DNA from: Tenggerimyces flavus
GTDB taxonomy: Bacteria > Actinomycetota > Actinomycetes > Propionibacteriales > Actinopolymorphaceae
Direction of reading: 5' to 3'
Assembly (NCBI RefSeq): GCF_016907715.1
Contig: NZ_JAFBCM010000001.1
Span: forward strand, 8,409,420-8,473,419
Length of the DNA: 64,000 bases
Positions 44,565 through 53,628 of this stretch are shown in pieces. Below the pieces are notes generated by a model. It was given only the letters and a program-made list of their open reading frames with translations. It made no database searches and was not told where the DNA came from. The position numbers and the translations under genes are program-made. Numbering within the stretch: the first letter of the stretch is position 1; each line of letters opens with the position of its first letter.

Positions 44565-46085
44565 TTAAACCGACGACTCCGGCTTCAGCAGCGGGAAGAG
44601 GATCGTGTCGCGAATGCTGCGAACGCCAGTGAGCAACATCACCAGCCGGTCGATTCCCATACCCATCCCACCCGTGGGCGGCATGCCGTATTCGAGAGCG
44701 CGGAGGAAATCCTCGTCCAACTGCATGGCTTCGGGATCGCCACCGGCGGCGCGAACGGATTGTTCCACCAGCCGGTCTCGTTGCTCGACGGGATCCACGA
44801 GCTCGGAATAGGCGACGCCCAACTCGACGCCGGCGGCAACGAGGTCGAATGCCTCGCCCAACCGCGGGTCCTTGCGATGCGGCCGGGCGAGCGGGCGTAC
44901 ATCGGCCGGATAGTCGACGACGAACGTCGGTTGGAGCAGGGTGTGCTCCACGAGCTTTTCGAACAGTTCCAAAACGATTTCGCCAGCGGTCCAGCCCGGC
45001 TGCAGTTCCACCTGAAGTCGGTTGGCGTAACCCTGCAGCGCCGTTTCGGTGGTGTCCGGAGTCACTTCCTCGCCAACGGCTTGCGAAACGGCTTCGTGGA
45101 TAGGCAGCCAACGCCACTCGGCCGCGAGGTCGATCTCTCCTCCACGGCCGTCCGGAACGACCGTGTTTCCCAACACGTTCGCGGCGTCCAACACCAACGT
45201 CCGGATCAGGTCAGCCATCGTGTGATAGTCGGCAAAGGCCTGGTACGCCTCGAGCATCGTGAACTCGGGCGAGTGCGTCGAGTCGATGCCCTCGTTGCGG
45301 AAATTCCGCCCAATCTCGAAAACTCGGTGCACTCCGCCGACGATCAGCCGCTTCAGGTACAGCTCGATCGCGATGCGCAGATAGAAATCGCGGTCGTACG
45401 CGTTCACCTTCGTCACGAACGGACGAGCGGCCGCTCCACCGTGGATCGGCTGCAGCAGCGGCGTCTCCACCTCCACGAAGCTCAGTTGGGCGAACGTCTC
45501 GCGGATCGAACGGACGACGGCCGACCGCGCCTCCAGCAGCTGGCGCGCCTCCGGCCGGACGATCAGGTCGGCGTAACGCTGCCGAACGCGGGCCTCTTCG
45601 GAAAGTGCCTTGTGCGCGACCGGCAATGGGCGAAGCGCTTTGGACACCATGAACCAGCGCGTCGCCGCGATGCTCAATTCGCCGCGACGGCTCGTGATGA
45701 CCTCACCGGTGACGCCGATGTGGTCGCCGATGTCGACGATCGACTTCCATTCCGCGAGCTCGTCCGCGCCGACTCGGTCCACGCCGATCATCGCCTGCAG
45801 CTCGGTGCCGTCGCCGTCGCGAAGCCGTGCGAAACACAGTTTCCCGGTGTTCCGGAGAAAGATGACCCGACCGGTGATTGTCGCCGTATCGCCGGTTTGG
45901 TGATCGGCCGGTAACGCGTCGTAAGAGCCGCGGAGTTCGGCCAACGTGTGGGTGGCCGGCACGGAGACCGGATAGGGATCGACGCCGCGCTCGAGCAGCC
46001 GAGCCCGCTTCTCCCGGCGAACACGCATCTGTTCGGGGAGGTCGTCCTCGGAATCTGCCGGCTGATCGTGACTGACGTCGGTCAT
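44565..46085 (-). CDS. lysS: Lysyl-tRNA synthetase, class II
   Basis: 506 residues from ATG 46085 (MTDVSHDQPADSEDD). The anticodon-binding OB fold spans about 65-165 (TITGRVIFLRNTGKLCFARLRDGDG). The class II catalytic core follows: motif 1 near FVEVETPLLQPIHGGA, motif 2 FEIGRNFRNEGIDSTHSPEFTMLE, motif 3 GMGMGIDRLVMLLTG near the end. It charges tRNA-Lys. The gene is divergent from the glycerophosphodiesterase and upstream of lsr2. Confidence 0.96.
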   Translation of the reverse strand: MTDVSHDQPADSEDDLPEQMRVRREKRARLLERGVDPYPVSVPATHTLAELRGSYDALPADHQTGDTATITGRVIFLRNTGKLCFARLRDGDGTELQAMIGVDRVGADELAEWKSIVDIGDHIGVTGEVITSRRGELSIAATRWFMVSKALRPLPVAHKALSEEARVRQRYADLIVRPEARQLLEARSAVVRSIRETFAQLSFVEVETPLLQPIHGGAAARPFVTKVNAYDRDFYLRIAIELYLKRLIVGGVHRVFEIGRNFRNEGIDSTHSPEFTMLEAYQAFADYHTMADLIRTLVLDAANVLGNTVVPDGRGGEIDLAAEWRWLPIHEAVSQAVGEEVTPDTTETALQGYANRLQVELQPGWTAGEIVLELFEKLVEHTLLQPTFVVDYPADVRPLARPHRKDPRLGEAFDLVAAGVELGVAYSELVDPVEQRDRLVEQSVRAAGGDPEAMQLDEDFLRALEYGMPPTGGMGMGIDRLVMLLTGVRSIRDTILFPLLKPESSV

Positions 46086-46177
46086 GACAGACAAGGCTAC
46101 GGTCCCGGCGTGAGAGGGTCGTGATCGGCATCCCGTTGCCGAGAAGGCCAACAAATCAGCTGGAACGGAAGGTCGAC

Positions 46178-46894
46178 GTGACGTTCACTCTGGTCGGACA
46201 TCGTGGCTCCCTGGGCACCGAGCCCGAGAACACACTTCGTTCATTTCGCCGCGCCGCCGAGGTCGGTGCGGACATGGTCGAGCTGGATCTGCGCGTGACC
46301 AGCGACGGACAACTCGTGGTGTTGCACGACCACGACGTCGCGCGCACGACGAACGGTTCGGGCGACATTTCCGCACTTACCCTCGCCGAAGCCAAGCAGT
46401 TGGACGCGGGCGAGGGGGAGCGCATTCCTACGTTCGCGGAAGTGCTGGATGTGGTCACGGTTCCAGTCCAGGCCGAGATCAAGGCTCCCGCGGCGACCGC
46501 GGGGACGGTGGAGTTGATTCGGGAACGGAATCTGCTCGACCGCGTCTGGGTGATCTCGTTCATCCCGGAGGTGCTCGCCGAAACCCAGCGGATCTGCCCG
46601 GAAGCGCATCGCGGCCTGATCTTCGGGGAGGTTCCGGCCGACGCGATCCAGCAGGCGCGTTCGCTGGGTGCGGAAGTGCTGTGCGTGGGGATTTCCTCGC
46701 TCACTCCGGAGCTCGCCGAGGAATGTCATTCGAACGGTCTCGACATCTATTCCTGGACCGTGAACTCGCGGGAGCAGCTCGTGCACGCGTTGCGGTGCGG
46801 GGCGGACGGGGTGACGTCGGACTTCCCGGAACGGCTGCGCGGTGTGTTGACCGGCGACGACGAGGCCCTGGAGCTGCTCGCGAAGCGCGGCTGA
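46178..46894 (+). CDS. Glycerophosphodiester phosphodiesterase
   Basis: 238 residues from GTG 46178, preceded by GGAAGG six bases away; the open frame to 46121 lacks a ribosome site. The GDPD TIM barrel has the catalytic HRGSLGTEPENTLRSF near 8 with both His and Glu motifs, VELDLRVTSDGQLVVLHDHDVARTT near 35-60 for the calcium or magnesium site, and EIKAP near 105. It releases glycerol-3-phosphate from phospholipid headgroups. No signal peptide is present, so it acts in the cytoplasm like UgpQ. Confidence 0.9.
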   Translation: MTFTLVGHRGSLGTEPENTLRSFRRAAEVGADMVELDLRVTSDGQLVVLHDHDVARTTNGSGDISALTLAEAKQLDAGEGERIPTFAEVLDVVTVPVQAEIKAPAATAGTVELIRERNLLDRVWVISFIPEVLAETQRICPEAHRGLIFGEVPADAIQQARSLGAEVLCVGISSLTPELAEECHSNGLDIYSWTVNSREQLVHALRCGADGVTSDFPERLRGVLTGDDEALELLAKRG

Positions 46895-46937
46895 GCCTGT
46901 CACTCTGTGGAGAGCGAGCGATTCCATGGAGGTGCAC

Positions 46938-47261
46938 ATGGGACAGGTCGAGGTCGTGGACCGCGGAAGCCGCGAGATCGTCGTCTTCCTGCGGGGTGAC
47001 ATCACCAGCGGCATGGCTGCTCAGCTGTCAGCCGCGTTGGACCAGGTCGGGCTGCTCGAACGGGTGGACGACCTGCATCGGGCGGTGGTCGACACCCGGG
47101 AAGTCACGGCGTTCGGCCGGGCTGGGGTCGACTTCCTGCGCCGGCTGGAGGCGCGCGGCAAGGCCGAGGACTACGAGGTAGCGCTGTCGATGACCTCCCA
47201 GCCGGTGCTCCGGGCCCTGGAGGACGCGCACTGGCCGCACGCGACCGGGCAGGTCGTCTGA
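46938..47261 (+). CDS. STAS-domain protein (anti-sigma factor antagonist-like)
   Basis: 107 residues from ATG 46938, with GGAGGTG just upstream, which favours it over ATG 46926. The alternating beta-alpha pattern (VEVVDRGSREIVVFLRGDI, then DDLHRAVVDTREVTAFGRAGVDFLRRL) matches STAS domains. The usual phosphorylated Ser is not clear: DTREVTAFGRAG has Thr in its place. It may take part in partner switching; no cognate kinase is nearby. Confidence 0.7.
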   Translation: MGQVEVVDRGSREIVVFLRGDITSGMAAQLSAALDQVGLLERVDDLHRAVVDTREVTAFGRAGVDFLRRLEARGKAEDYEVALSMTSQPVLRALEDAHWPHATGQVV

Positions 47262-47266
47262 GCGAC

Positions 47267-47298
47267 GGCAAATGATCATGTTTACATGATCATTTGCC
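47267..47298. repeat. 32-bp perfect palindrome, copy 2
   Basis: Identical to 23643-23674. It starts 6 bp after the STAS stop and ends 24 bp before the convergent DUF4190 gene's stop, a position suited to a bidirectional terminator. Confidence 0.92.
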
Positions 47299-47321
47299 CC
47301 CCCGGGCGTACGCGACAGCTC

Positions 47322-47894
47322 CTAGCCCGGGCCGTCGCCCGGGCCGGGGACGGCGTCGGCGGGGATCGGCGGGGGTCCGCCGGGGCCGCCGTCGAAGCCG
47401 CCGCTCGTTCCCACGAACATGATCATCCCGACCACGAAGATCGCCACGACGACGCCGATCGCGATCGCGAGGTAGCCCATCACCAGGCCGCCGACCGCCA
47501 TGCCGTGGCCCTCGGTCTTGTTCCGCTTGATCCGGCTCAGAGCGAGGTGCCCGGTGATCACCGCGGGGATCGCCGTGATCCCGGTGAAGAAGCCGAGGAT
47601 GCCCAGCACGAGCGACGCCACGGCGAGCTGCTCGGGCTCGCGGCGGGGCGCGTAGCCGGGAGGAGGCTGCTGCCAGGTGTTCGCCATCGGCGCCGGGTGG
47701 TTGCCAAGGCCGCCGGGCAGGTCGGACGTGACCTGGACGAGCTCGCCGTACGTCCGCGAGGTCATCACGTCGTTGAGCCGCGTGGAGTGCTCGTCGTAGC
47801 TCAGCCGGCCCTCCGCGAGGGCGGCCTTCAGGACGTCGGCCGCGCGCTCGCGGTCGTTGTCCGAGGCCCGCATGCCGGGCGAGTCGTGGGTCAT
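47322..47894 (-). CDS. DUF1707/DUF4190 membrane protein, paralogue 1
   Basis: 190 residues. The N-terminal DUF1707 (MRASDNDRERAADVLKAALAEGRLSYDEHSTRL) is a small helical domain found at the start of many actinobacterial membrane proteins. A Pro-rich linker leads to two transmembrane helices of DUF4190 (LAVASLVLGILGFFTGITAIPAVITGHLALSRI, then a second near 130-160). The tail is Gly/Pro-rich. It follows its paralogue by 18 bp on the same strand. Confidence 0.8.
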   Translation of the reverse strand: MTHDSPGMRASDNDRERAADVLKAALAEGRLSYDEHSTRLNDVMTSRTYGELVQVTSDLPGGLGNHPAPMANTWQQPPPGYAPRREPEQLAVASLVLGILGFFTGITAIPAVITGHLALSRIKRNKTEGHGMAVGGLVMGYLAIAIGVVVAIFVVGMIMFVGTSGGFDGGPGGPPPIPADAVPGPGDGPG

Positions 47895-47912
47895 CTGCGC
47901 GCAGCCCTTCCG

Positions 47913-48419
47913 TCAGCTTCCGGCGATCCCGGCGATCACGGCCAGGAGGATCAACCCGGTGAACACGTACCCGAGGACCAGCCCGCCGATCGCCATGCCC
48001 TTGCCGCCCGCCCCGGACTCCTGGATGCGGCTGAGCGCGACGTGCCCGGTGATGATCGCGGGGATGCCCGTGACACCACAGAACGGAGCCATGATCCCGA
48101 GCACCAGCGACGCGGTCGCCATGCCTTCGTTCGGCTTCGGGTGAACGTACGGCTGGTACGGCGTCGCCCACGGGCTGACGGCCCCCGCCGTGGGACGGAC
48201 GAGCTCACCTGGCGGGCTGAGGGGCATCGGGATGCCGCTCGTCGGCAGGTCGCCGATGACCTGGTGCATCTGGCCGTACGTGCTGGAACGCATGAGCCGG
48301 TCGAGACGGGTGCGGTGCTCGTCGAAGTCCAGTCGCCCTTCGGCGAGCGCGGCTTTCAGGACGTCGGCCGCTCGCTCGCGGTCCGCGTCTGATGCTCGTA
48401 TCGACTGCCAGTCGCTCAT
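47913..48419 (-). CDS. DUF1707/DUF4190 membrane protein, paralogue 2
   Basis: 168 residues from ATG 48419, with GGGGGA upstream. It has the same domain order as the following gene: DUF1707 at about 7-55 (IRASDADRERAADVLKAALAEGRLDFDEH) and a two-helix DUF4190 domain (ASLVLGIMAPFCGVTGIPAIITGHVALSRI). The pair clearly arose by tandem duplication. Function is unknown; roles in envelope or cell division have been suggested for such proteins. Confidence 0.8.
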   Translation of the reverse strand: MSDWQSIRASDADRERAADVLKAALAEGRLDFDEHRTRLDRLMRSSTYGQMHQVIGDLPTSGIPMPLSPPGELVRPTAGAVSPWATPYQPYVHPKPNEGMATASLVLGIMAPFCGVTGIPAIITGHVALSRIQESGAGGKGMAIGGLVLGYVFTGLILLAVIAGIAGS

Positions 48420-48679
48420 TCGTTTCCCCCGGGTGCCCTCCGGATTGCCAACACCAGTCTGACGTCGCCGGCGCCGAGAAGGTGCCCAACCCCGGAACTC
48501 CTGTGGATGACGAGCCAATCACAAGCCCTGGCTTACCGCTGAGCGGCACCGACCCACTCCCGGTTTGTGACGCGAGTCACGCCCGGATGCGAGGTCTCGG
48601 ACGGATCCGGGACGCGCCCGTTCCGGCCCCGATACGCTCGCCGCAAAACCGCACACGGAACTGGTGGGAGGCGACGCTG

Positions 48680-49567
48680 ATGGCCCGGACGGCCCGGTCA
48701 CGGTTGCGGGTCGGGGTGATCGGCGCGGGTCGCGTCGGCACGGTGCTGGCCTTGGCCCTGCGCAACGCCGGCCACCACCTGGTCGGCGTCTCCACGCACT
48801 CCGACCATTCCAGCGTGAAGGCGGCGACCGTCCTCCCGGGCGTGGCCCAGGGCGCGGCCGAGGAGATCGCGCGAACGTCGGAGCTGGTACTGCTCGGCGT
48901 ACCCGACGACGCGATCGGCCCGGTGGTCGACGAACTGGCGCAGGCGGGCGCCGTGGCGGACGGCCAGTACGTCGTCCACCCGAGCGGCATGCACGGGACC
49001 GCCGTCCTCGCGCCGGCCGCCGAGCGCGGCGCGCTCGTCGCCGCGATCCACCCCGCGATGGCGTTCCGCGGCCACTACTCCGACGTCGGCCGGCTGTACG
49101 GCTGCGCGATGGGCGTGACCGCGGCGCCGGAGCTGCACGACTTCGTCGAGGGCATCGTGCACGACCTCGGCGGCAACCCGGTCTGGATCGCCGAGGAGGC
49201 AAGGGCGGTCTACCACAGCGCGCTCGCCCACGGCGTCAACCACCTCGTGACCGTGATCGCCCAGGCCACCCAGCTGCTGCGCGCGGCCGGCATCCCGGAT
49301 CCCGCGACGGTGCTCGGGCCGCTCGCGCAGCACGCGCTGACCGACTCGCTCGCGCACGGCGACGCGGCGTTGACCGGCCCGATCGTGCGCGGCGACGCCC
49401 AGACCGTGGCCGCGCACCTCGAGGCCGTCTCGCTCACCGCGCCTGCTGTGCTCCCGTCGTACGTCGCGCTGTACGAGGCCACCGTCGAACGCGCGGTCCT
49501 CGACGGCAGGCTCTCCGACGAGGCCGCAGCCCAGCTGCGAGCCGTGCTGGACCGGAGCGCGCCGTGA
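48680..49567 (+). CDS. Rossmann-fold DUF2520 protein (panC partner)
   Basis: 295 residues from ATG 48680, 9 bases after GGGAGG. The NAD(P)-binding [18 protein letters not shown] lies at about 15-32. DUF2520 follows from about 135 (HPAMAF, then [19 protein letters not shown]). This resembles 6-phosphogluconate-dehydrogenase-like reductases and is the homologue of M. tuberculosis Rv3603c, which also precedes panC. A role in pantothenate synthesis is inferred from the linkage. Its stop overlaps the panC start (GTGA). Confidence 0.85.
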   Translation: MARTARSRLRVGVIGAGRVGTVLALALRNAGHHLVGVSTHSDHSSVKAATVLPGVAQGAAEEIARTSELVLLGVPDDAIGPVVDELAQAGAVADGQYVVHPSGMHGTAVLAPAAERGALVAAIHPAMAFRGHYSDVGRLYGCAMGVTAAPELHDFVEGIVHDLGGNPVWIAEEARAVYHSALAHGVNHLVTVIAQATQLLRAAGIPDPATVLGPLAQHALTDSLAHGDAALTGPIVRGDAQTVAAHLEAVSLTAPAVLPSYVALYEATVERAVLDGRLSDEAAAQLRAVLDRSAP

Positions 49568-50394
49568 GCACGCCGAAGGTCGTCCGCAGCCGCGCCGACC
49601 TCGCGACCGCCGTCGAGGGGCTCCCGCGCCCGCGTGCCGTCGTGATGACGATGGGTGCCCTGCACGACGGTCACGCGATGCTGCTCCGCCGGGCGCGCTC
49701 CCTCGCCGACAGCGTGGTGCTGACGATCTTCGTCAACCCGCTGCAGTTCGGCCCCGCCGAGGACTTCGACACGTACCCCCGCACGTTCGACTCCGACCTC
49801 GGCATCGCCGCCGCCGAGGACGTCGACCTGGTGTTCGCGCCCACGCCGGACGTCGTCTACCCCAGCCAGCCGCGGGTACGGATCGACCCCGGCCCCCTTG
49901 GCAGCGAGCTGGAGGGTGCCGTACGCGAAGGCCACTTCTCCGGCGTCCTCACGGTCGTGGCGAAGCTCCTGCACCTCACCGAACCGGACTTCGCGACGTT
50001 CGGCGAGAAGGACTACCAACAGCTGGTGCTGGTCAGGCAGATGGTGAAAGACCTGGACCTGCCGGTCGAGATCGTACCGGTGGAGACCGTCCGGGAGCAG
50101 GACGGGCTCGCGCTGTCCTCGCGCAACCGCAACCTCAAGTCGCCGCAGCGCCGCGCGGCCGTGGCGCTCTCGCAGGCGCTGGCAGCAGGAGCCGCCGCGG
50201 GCAAGAACGGTGCCGAGGCCGTGCTCGAGGCGGCCGGCAAGGTGCTCGCGGACGAGGGGCTGGTCGACGTCGACTACCTGGAGCTCAGATCGCCGGAGCT
50301 GGAACCGGCGCCGGAGTCCGGCCCCGCGCGGCTGCTGGTCGCGGCACGGGTGGGCAAGACACGGCTGATCGACAACGTTCCCGTGGAGCTGTAG
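49564..50394 (+). CDS. panC: Pantothenate synthetase
   Basis: 276 residues. [15 protein letters not shown] near 30 is the HIGH-type ATP motif, [20 protein letters not shown] binds beta-alanine/pantoate, and [19 protein letters not shown] and [10 protein letters not shown] (KMSKS-like) follow. It joins pantoate to beta-alanine for coenzyme A synthesis. It is translationally coupled to the DUF2520 gene. panD does not follow; an SDR gene does. Confidence 0.94.
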   Translation: MSTPKVVRSRADLATAVEGLPRPRAVVMTMGALHDGHAMLLRRARSLADSVVLTIFVNPLQFGPAEDFDTYPRTFDSDLGIAAAEDVDLVFAPTPDVVYPSQPRVRIDPGPLGSELEGAVREGHFSGVLTVVAKLLHLTEPDFATFGEKDYQQLVLVRQMVKDLDLPVEIVPVETVREQDGLALSSRNRNLKSPQRRAAVALSQALAAGAAAGKNGAEAVLEAAGKVLADEGLVDVDYLELRSPELEPAPESGPARLLVAARVGKTRLIDNVPVEL

Positions 50395-50404
50395 GAGGCG
50401 CGCA

Positions 50405-51172
50405 GTGGGAGTTCTGGACTCGTTCGGATTGGCCGGCAAGAAGGCGGTCGTCACCGGCGCGACGCGAGGGTTGGGCCGCGCGTTCGCGGCCGCGCTGGCC
50501 GACGCGGGCGCGGACGTCGCGATCACCACGCGGGACCGTTCACAGGCCGACGGCGTGCTGGCCGACGTGGAGGCACGCGGCCGGCAAGGGCTCGTCGTCG
50601 AGGGTTCGGTGACGGACCGGGCGGACGTCGAACGGATGACCGGCGAGGTGCTCGCGGCGTTCGGGCGGATCGACGTTCTGGTGAACAACGCCGGCGACTG
50701 CATCCACAAGCCGGCGCTGGACGTGCCGGACGCGGAGTTCCACCAGATCATCGACGCCAACCTGTTCGGCGTCTGGCTGTGCAGCACGGTCGTCGCGCGC
50801 TCGATGATCGAGGCGGGCGGCGGCGTGATCGTGAACATCGGCTCGATCTCGGCGCTGATCGTCAACCGACCGCAGTGGCAGCCCGCGTACAACGCCTCCA
50901 AGGCCGCGGTCCACCAGCTCACCAAGTCGCTCGCCGCCGAGTGGGCGCTGTCCGGGATCCGCGTGAACGCGCTCGCGCCGGGCTACGTGAAGACCGACAT
51001 GGCGCCGGTCGACCGGCCGGAGTTCCAGCAGCACTGGGTGCAGGACCCGCCGATGCAGAGGTACGCGTCGCCGGAGGAGATCGCGCCGAGCGTGATCTAC
51101 CTGGCCAGCGACGCGTCCTCGTTCATGACCGGGTCCGTTCTCGTCGTCGACGGCGGCTACACCGTCTGGTGA
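50405..51172 (+). CDS. Short-chain dehydrogenase/reductase
   Basis: 255 residues, starting at GTG 50405 with GGAGG upstream. The classical SDR motifs are TGATRGLG at 18-25, NNAG near 96, the catalytic Ser in IGSISAL and YNASK near 161-165. The family includes gluconate-5-dehydrogenase and 3-oxoacyl reductases; the substrate is not evident. It begins 11 bp after panC and probably shares its transcript. Confidence 0.88.
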   Translation: MGVLDSFGLAGKKAVVTGATRGLGRAFAAALADAGADVAITTRDRSQADGVLADVEARGRQGLVVEGSVTDRADVERMTGEVLAAFGRIDVLVNNAGDCIHKPALDVPDAEFHQIIDANLFGVWLCSTVVARSMIEAGGGVIVNIGSISALIVNRPQWQPAYNASKAAVHQLTKSLAAEWALSGIRVNALAPGYVKTDMAPVDRPEFQQHWVQDPPMQRYASPEEIAPSVIYLASDASSFMTGSVLVVDGGYTVW

Positions 51173-51173
51173 C

Positions 51174-53627
51174 CTACTCCTCGGCGAGCGCCGCGGCCGG
51201 CTTGACGCGGACGGCGCGGCGGGCGGGGAGGACAGAGGCGAGCAGGCCGGCGACCAGGGCCACGCCGGCGACCAGGGCGAGGGTGCCGTACGGGACGCCG
51301 TACGCCATCCTGCCACCGACCGCCTGGCCGACCAGCGTGGCCGCGCCCGCAAACCCGTACAGCAGGCCCAGCGGGATCCCTAGCACGATCGCGACCGACG
51401 CGACCAGTACCGCCTCGCCCGCGAGCGTGCGGCGCAGCTGCCCCTTGGTGAGGCCGAGCGCCCGGAGCAGTGCCTGCTCCCGCGTCCGTTCGAGGACCGA
51501 CAGGCTGAGCGTGTTGCCCACGCCGACCAGCGCGATCAGCACCGCGACGGCGAGCAGCCCGGTGGCCACGAGCAGCAGGATGTTCATCAGGTCGTAGTAC
51601 TCCGCGCGCATCTTCGCGCCGCCCTCGATCCGGCCGTCGACGCCGATCGCGGACTCCAACCCGTGCACTGTCTTGGTCAGATCCGCGCTGTCGGAGGCAC
51701 GCGCCCAGACCGCGACCTCCCCGGCGTCCGGTGCCACCCGCGCGAGGTCGCGCGGGGTGAGTACGACGCCGTTCGCCTCGCTGAACCCGCCACCGACGCG
51801 CACCTGGAATATGCCCTTGCCGGCCGGCGTGCTGACGGTCAGTGACCCGCCCTGCTTGACGCCGAGCTCCTCCGCGATCCCCTCGGGCAGCACGGCGACG
51901 CCGTCGCGGAGCCCGTCGAACGTGTCGGTGCTGCGCAGCACCGTGGCCGCGGCGGCCGGGTCGATGCCGAACAGCTGCAGGTCCTGCTCGCCGACCTTGC
52001 CGATCGCCCCGGTCACGACCGTCTGGGCCGACAGCCCGTCCACGCCCTCGACCGCGTCGATCGTCGACCGCGGGAGAGTGTCCCCCACTGCTCGCACCGC
52101 GATGTCGAGCGGGAAGTTCGCGGCGAGCGCCTTGATCGTCGTCCGTTCCACGGTCAGCGCGCCGACGCTCATCATCACGATCAGCGTCACGCCGACGAGC
52201 AGCGCCGTGGAGGTGGCCGCGGTCCGGCCGGGGTTGCGTACGGCGTTCGTCGAGGCGACCCGCGCCGGCACCCCGCCGAGACTGGTCGTGACGAGGCTGA
52301 CCAGCCGGATGACCGCGGGCGCGAGGACGGGTCCGAGCAGGAGGATGCCGAAGAACGAGAGCAACCCGCCGCCGATGCCCAGCGGCAGCGCTCCACTGTC
52401 CGCGCCGAGCTTGAGCCCCGCGGCACCACCGACCAGCACCACCAGCGCGATGACCAGCCGCACCACACCGCCGCGCGATCGGACCGAGACCGCGAGGTCC
52501 GGCCGCAGCGCCGCGAGCGGCGAGACCCGGGTCGCCTTGCTCGCCGGCAGCAGCGCGGCGAGCACGGTCGTCACGAGCCCGACGGCGATCGGGATCAGCA
52601 CGCTCGAGGCCGTCACCTCGAGGGTGCCGAGCTGCAGGTCCGGTCCGAGCTGCTTGACGCCGAGCGTGGTGATCGCCGCCAGTGCCGTCCCCACCGCGAC
52701 ACCGACGAGCGAGGCGATCGTTCCGACGAGGAACGACTCGAGCAGCACGCCGCGGAACACCTGGCGCCGGTTCGCGCCGACGCACCGCAGCAGCGCGAGC
52801 TCGCGGGTCCGTTGGGCGAGCACGATCGTGAACGTGTTCGAGACGACGAGACCAGCGACGAACACCGAGATCGCCGCGAACCCGAGCAGCACCGCGCCCA
52901 TCACGTCGAACCCGCCGGTGACGTCCAGGGCCTCCGCCTCGGCCGCCTCCGCGCCCGTGTTCACCTGTGCTGTGTCGCCGAGCGCCGCGGCGAGGCGCTC
53001 GCGGAGCTGGTCGACGTCGACGCCTTCCTTCGCGCTGACCAGCACCCTCGACGGACCGCCTTCGCCGCCGAGCGCTGTGGCGGTCGCGCCGAACAGCTGC
53101 ACGTCGTTGTCCCAACGACGACCGCTCGTTCCCGCGCTGATGCCGACGACCTCGTACTGCTTGGCCTTCCCGTCCGCGCCCCAGATGCTGACCTCGCTGC
53201 CGAGCGCGAGCTGACGGTCGTCGGCGGCGAACTTGCCGACGACGATCTCGTCCGCCTTCGTGGGGAACCTGCCCCGCGCCAGCTGCTCCCAGCGCAGGTC
53301 GGGGCTGGCGGGGACCGTTCCCGCCTGGACCCAGTTCACGGTGCCGTTGCCGAACGAGGCCTTGAGGTACGGCCGGTCCAGGCCCGCGACGGAGGCGACT
53401 CCGTCGACCTTGGTGACCTTGTTCTCGTCGAGCGAGTCTCCGTTGGCCGAGACGACCAGGTCGGCCTTGACGAACGGGGCGCCCGCGGCCTTCGTCAAGG
53501 CTGAGTTGGCAGAGGACAGAACCATCAGCGCGGCCGCGACGAAGCCGACGCCGAGCACGATCGCGAGCATGCCGGCGACGTACCGCCGGCCGTGGCCCTT
53601 GATCGAGGCGAGGACGACCGTGCGCAC
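51174..53627 (-). CDS. FtsX/MacB-type ABC transporter permease
   Basis: 817 residues from GTG 53627, one base after the ATPase stop. The layout is a fused two-module FtsX permease: TM1 near 18-40, an extracytoplasmic domain, three helices near 255-380, a further helix group near 425-480, a second extracytoplasmic domain, and three terminal helices near 690-810. The FtsX sequence ELALLRCVGANRRQVFRGVLLESF recurs as EQALLRALGLTKGQLRRTLAGEAV. Such pairs export lipoproteins, peptides or antibiotics. Confidence 0.9.
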   Translation of the reverse strand: MRTVVLASIKGHGRRYVAGMLAIVLGVGFVAAALMVLSSANSALTKAAGAPFVKADLVVSANGDSLDENKVTKVDGVASVAGLDRPYLKASFGNGTVNWVQAGTVPASPDLRWEQLARGRFPTKADEIVVGKFAADDRQLALGSEVSIWGADGKAKQYEVVGISAGTSGRRWDNDVQLFGATATALGGEGGPSRVLVSAKEGVDVDQLRERLAAALGDTAQVNTGAEAAEAEALDVTGGFDVMGAVLLGFAAISVFVAGLVVSNTFTIVLAQRTRELALLRCVGANRRQVFRGVLLESFLVGTIASLVGVAVGTALAAITTLGVKQLGPDLQLGTLEVTASSVLIPIAVGLVTTVLAALLPASKATRVSPLAALRPDLAVSVRSRGGVVRLVIALVVLVGGAAGLKLGADSGALPLGIGGGLLSFFGILLLGPVLAPAVIRLVSLVTTSLGGVPARVASTNAVRNPGRTAATSTALLVGVTLIVMMSVGALTVERTTIKALAANFPLDIAVRAVGDTLPRSTIDAVEGVDGLSAQTVVTGAIGKVGEQDLQLFGIDPAAAATVLRSTDTFDGLRDGVAVLPEGIAEELGVKQGGSLTVSTPAGKGIFQVRVGGGFSEANGVVLTPRDLARVAPDAGEVAVWARASDSADLTKTVHGLESAIGVDGRIEGGAKMRAEYYDLMNILLLVATGLLAVAVLIALVGVGNTLSLSVLERTREQALLRALGLTKGQLRRTLAGEAVLVASVAIVLGIPLGLLYGFAGAATLVGQAVGGRMAYGVPYGTLALVAGVALVAGLLASVLPARRAVRVKPAAALAEE

Positions 53628-53628
53628 C

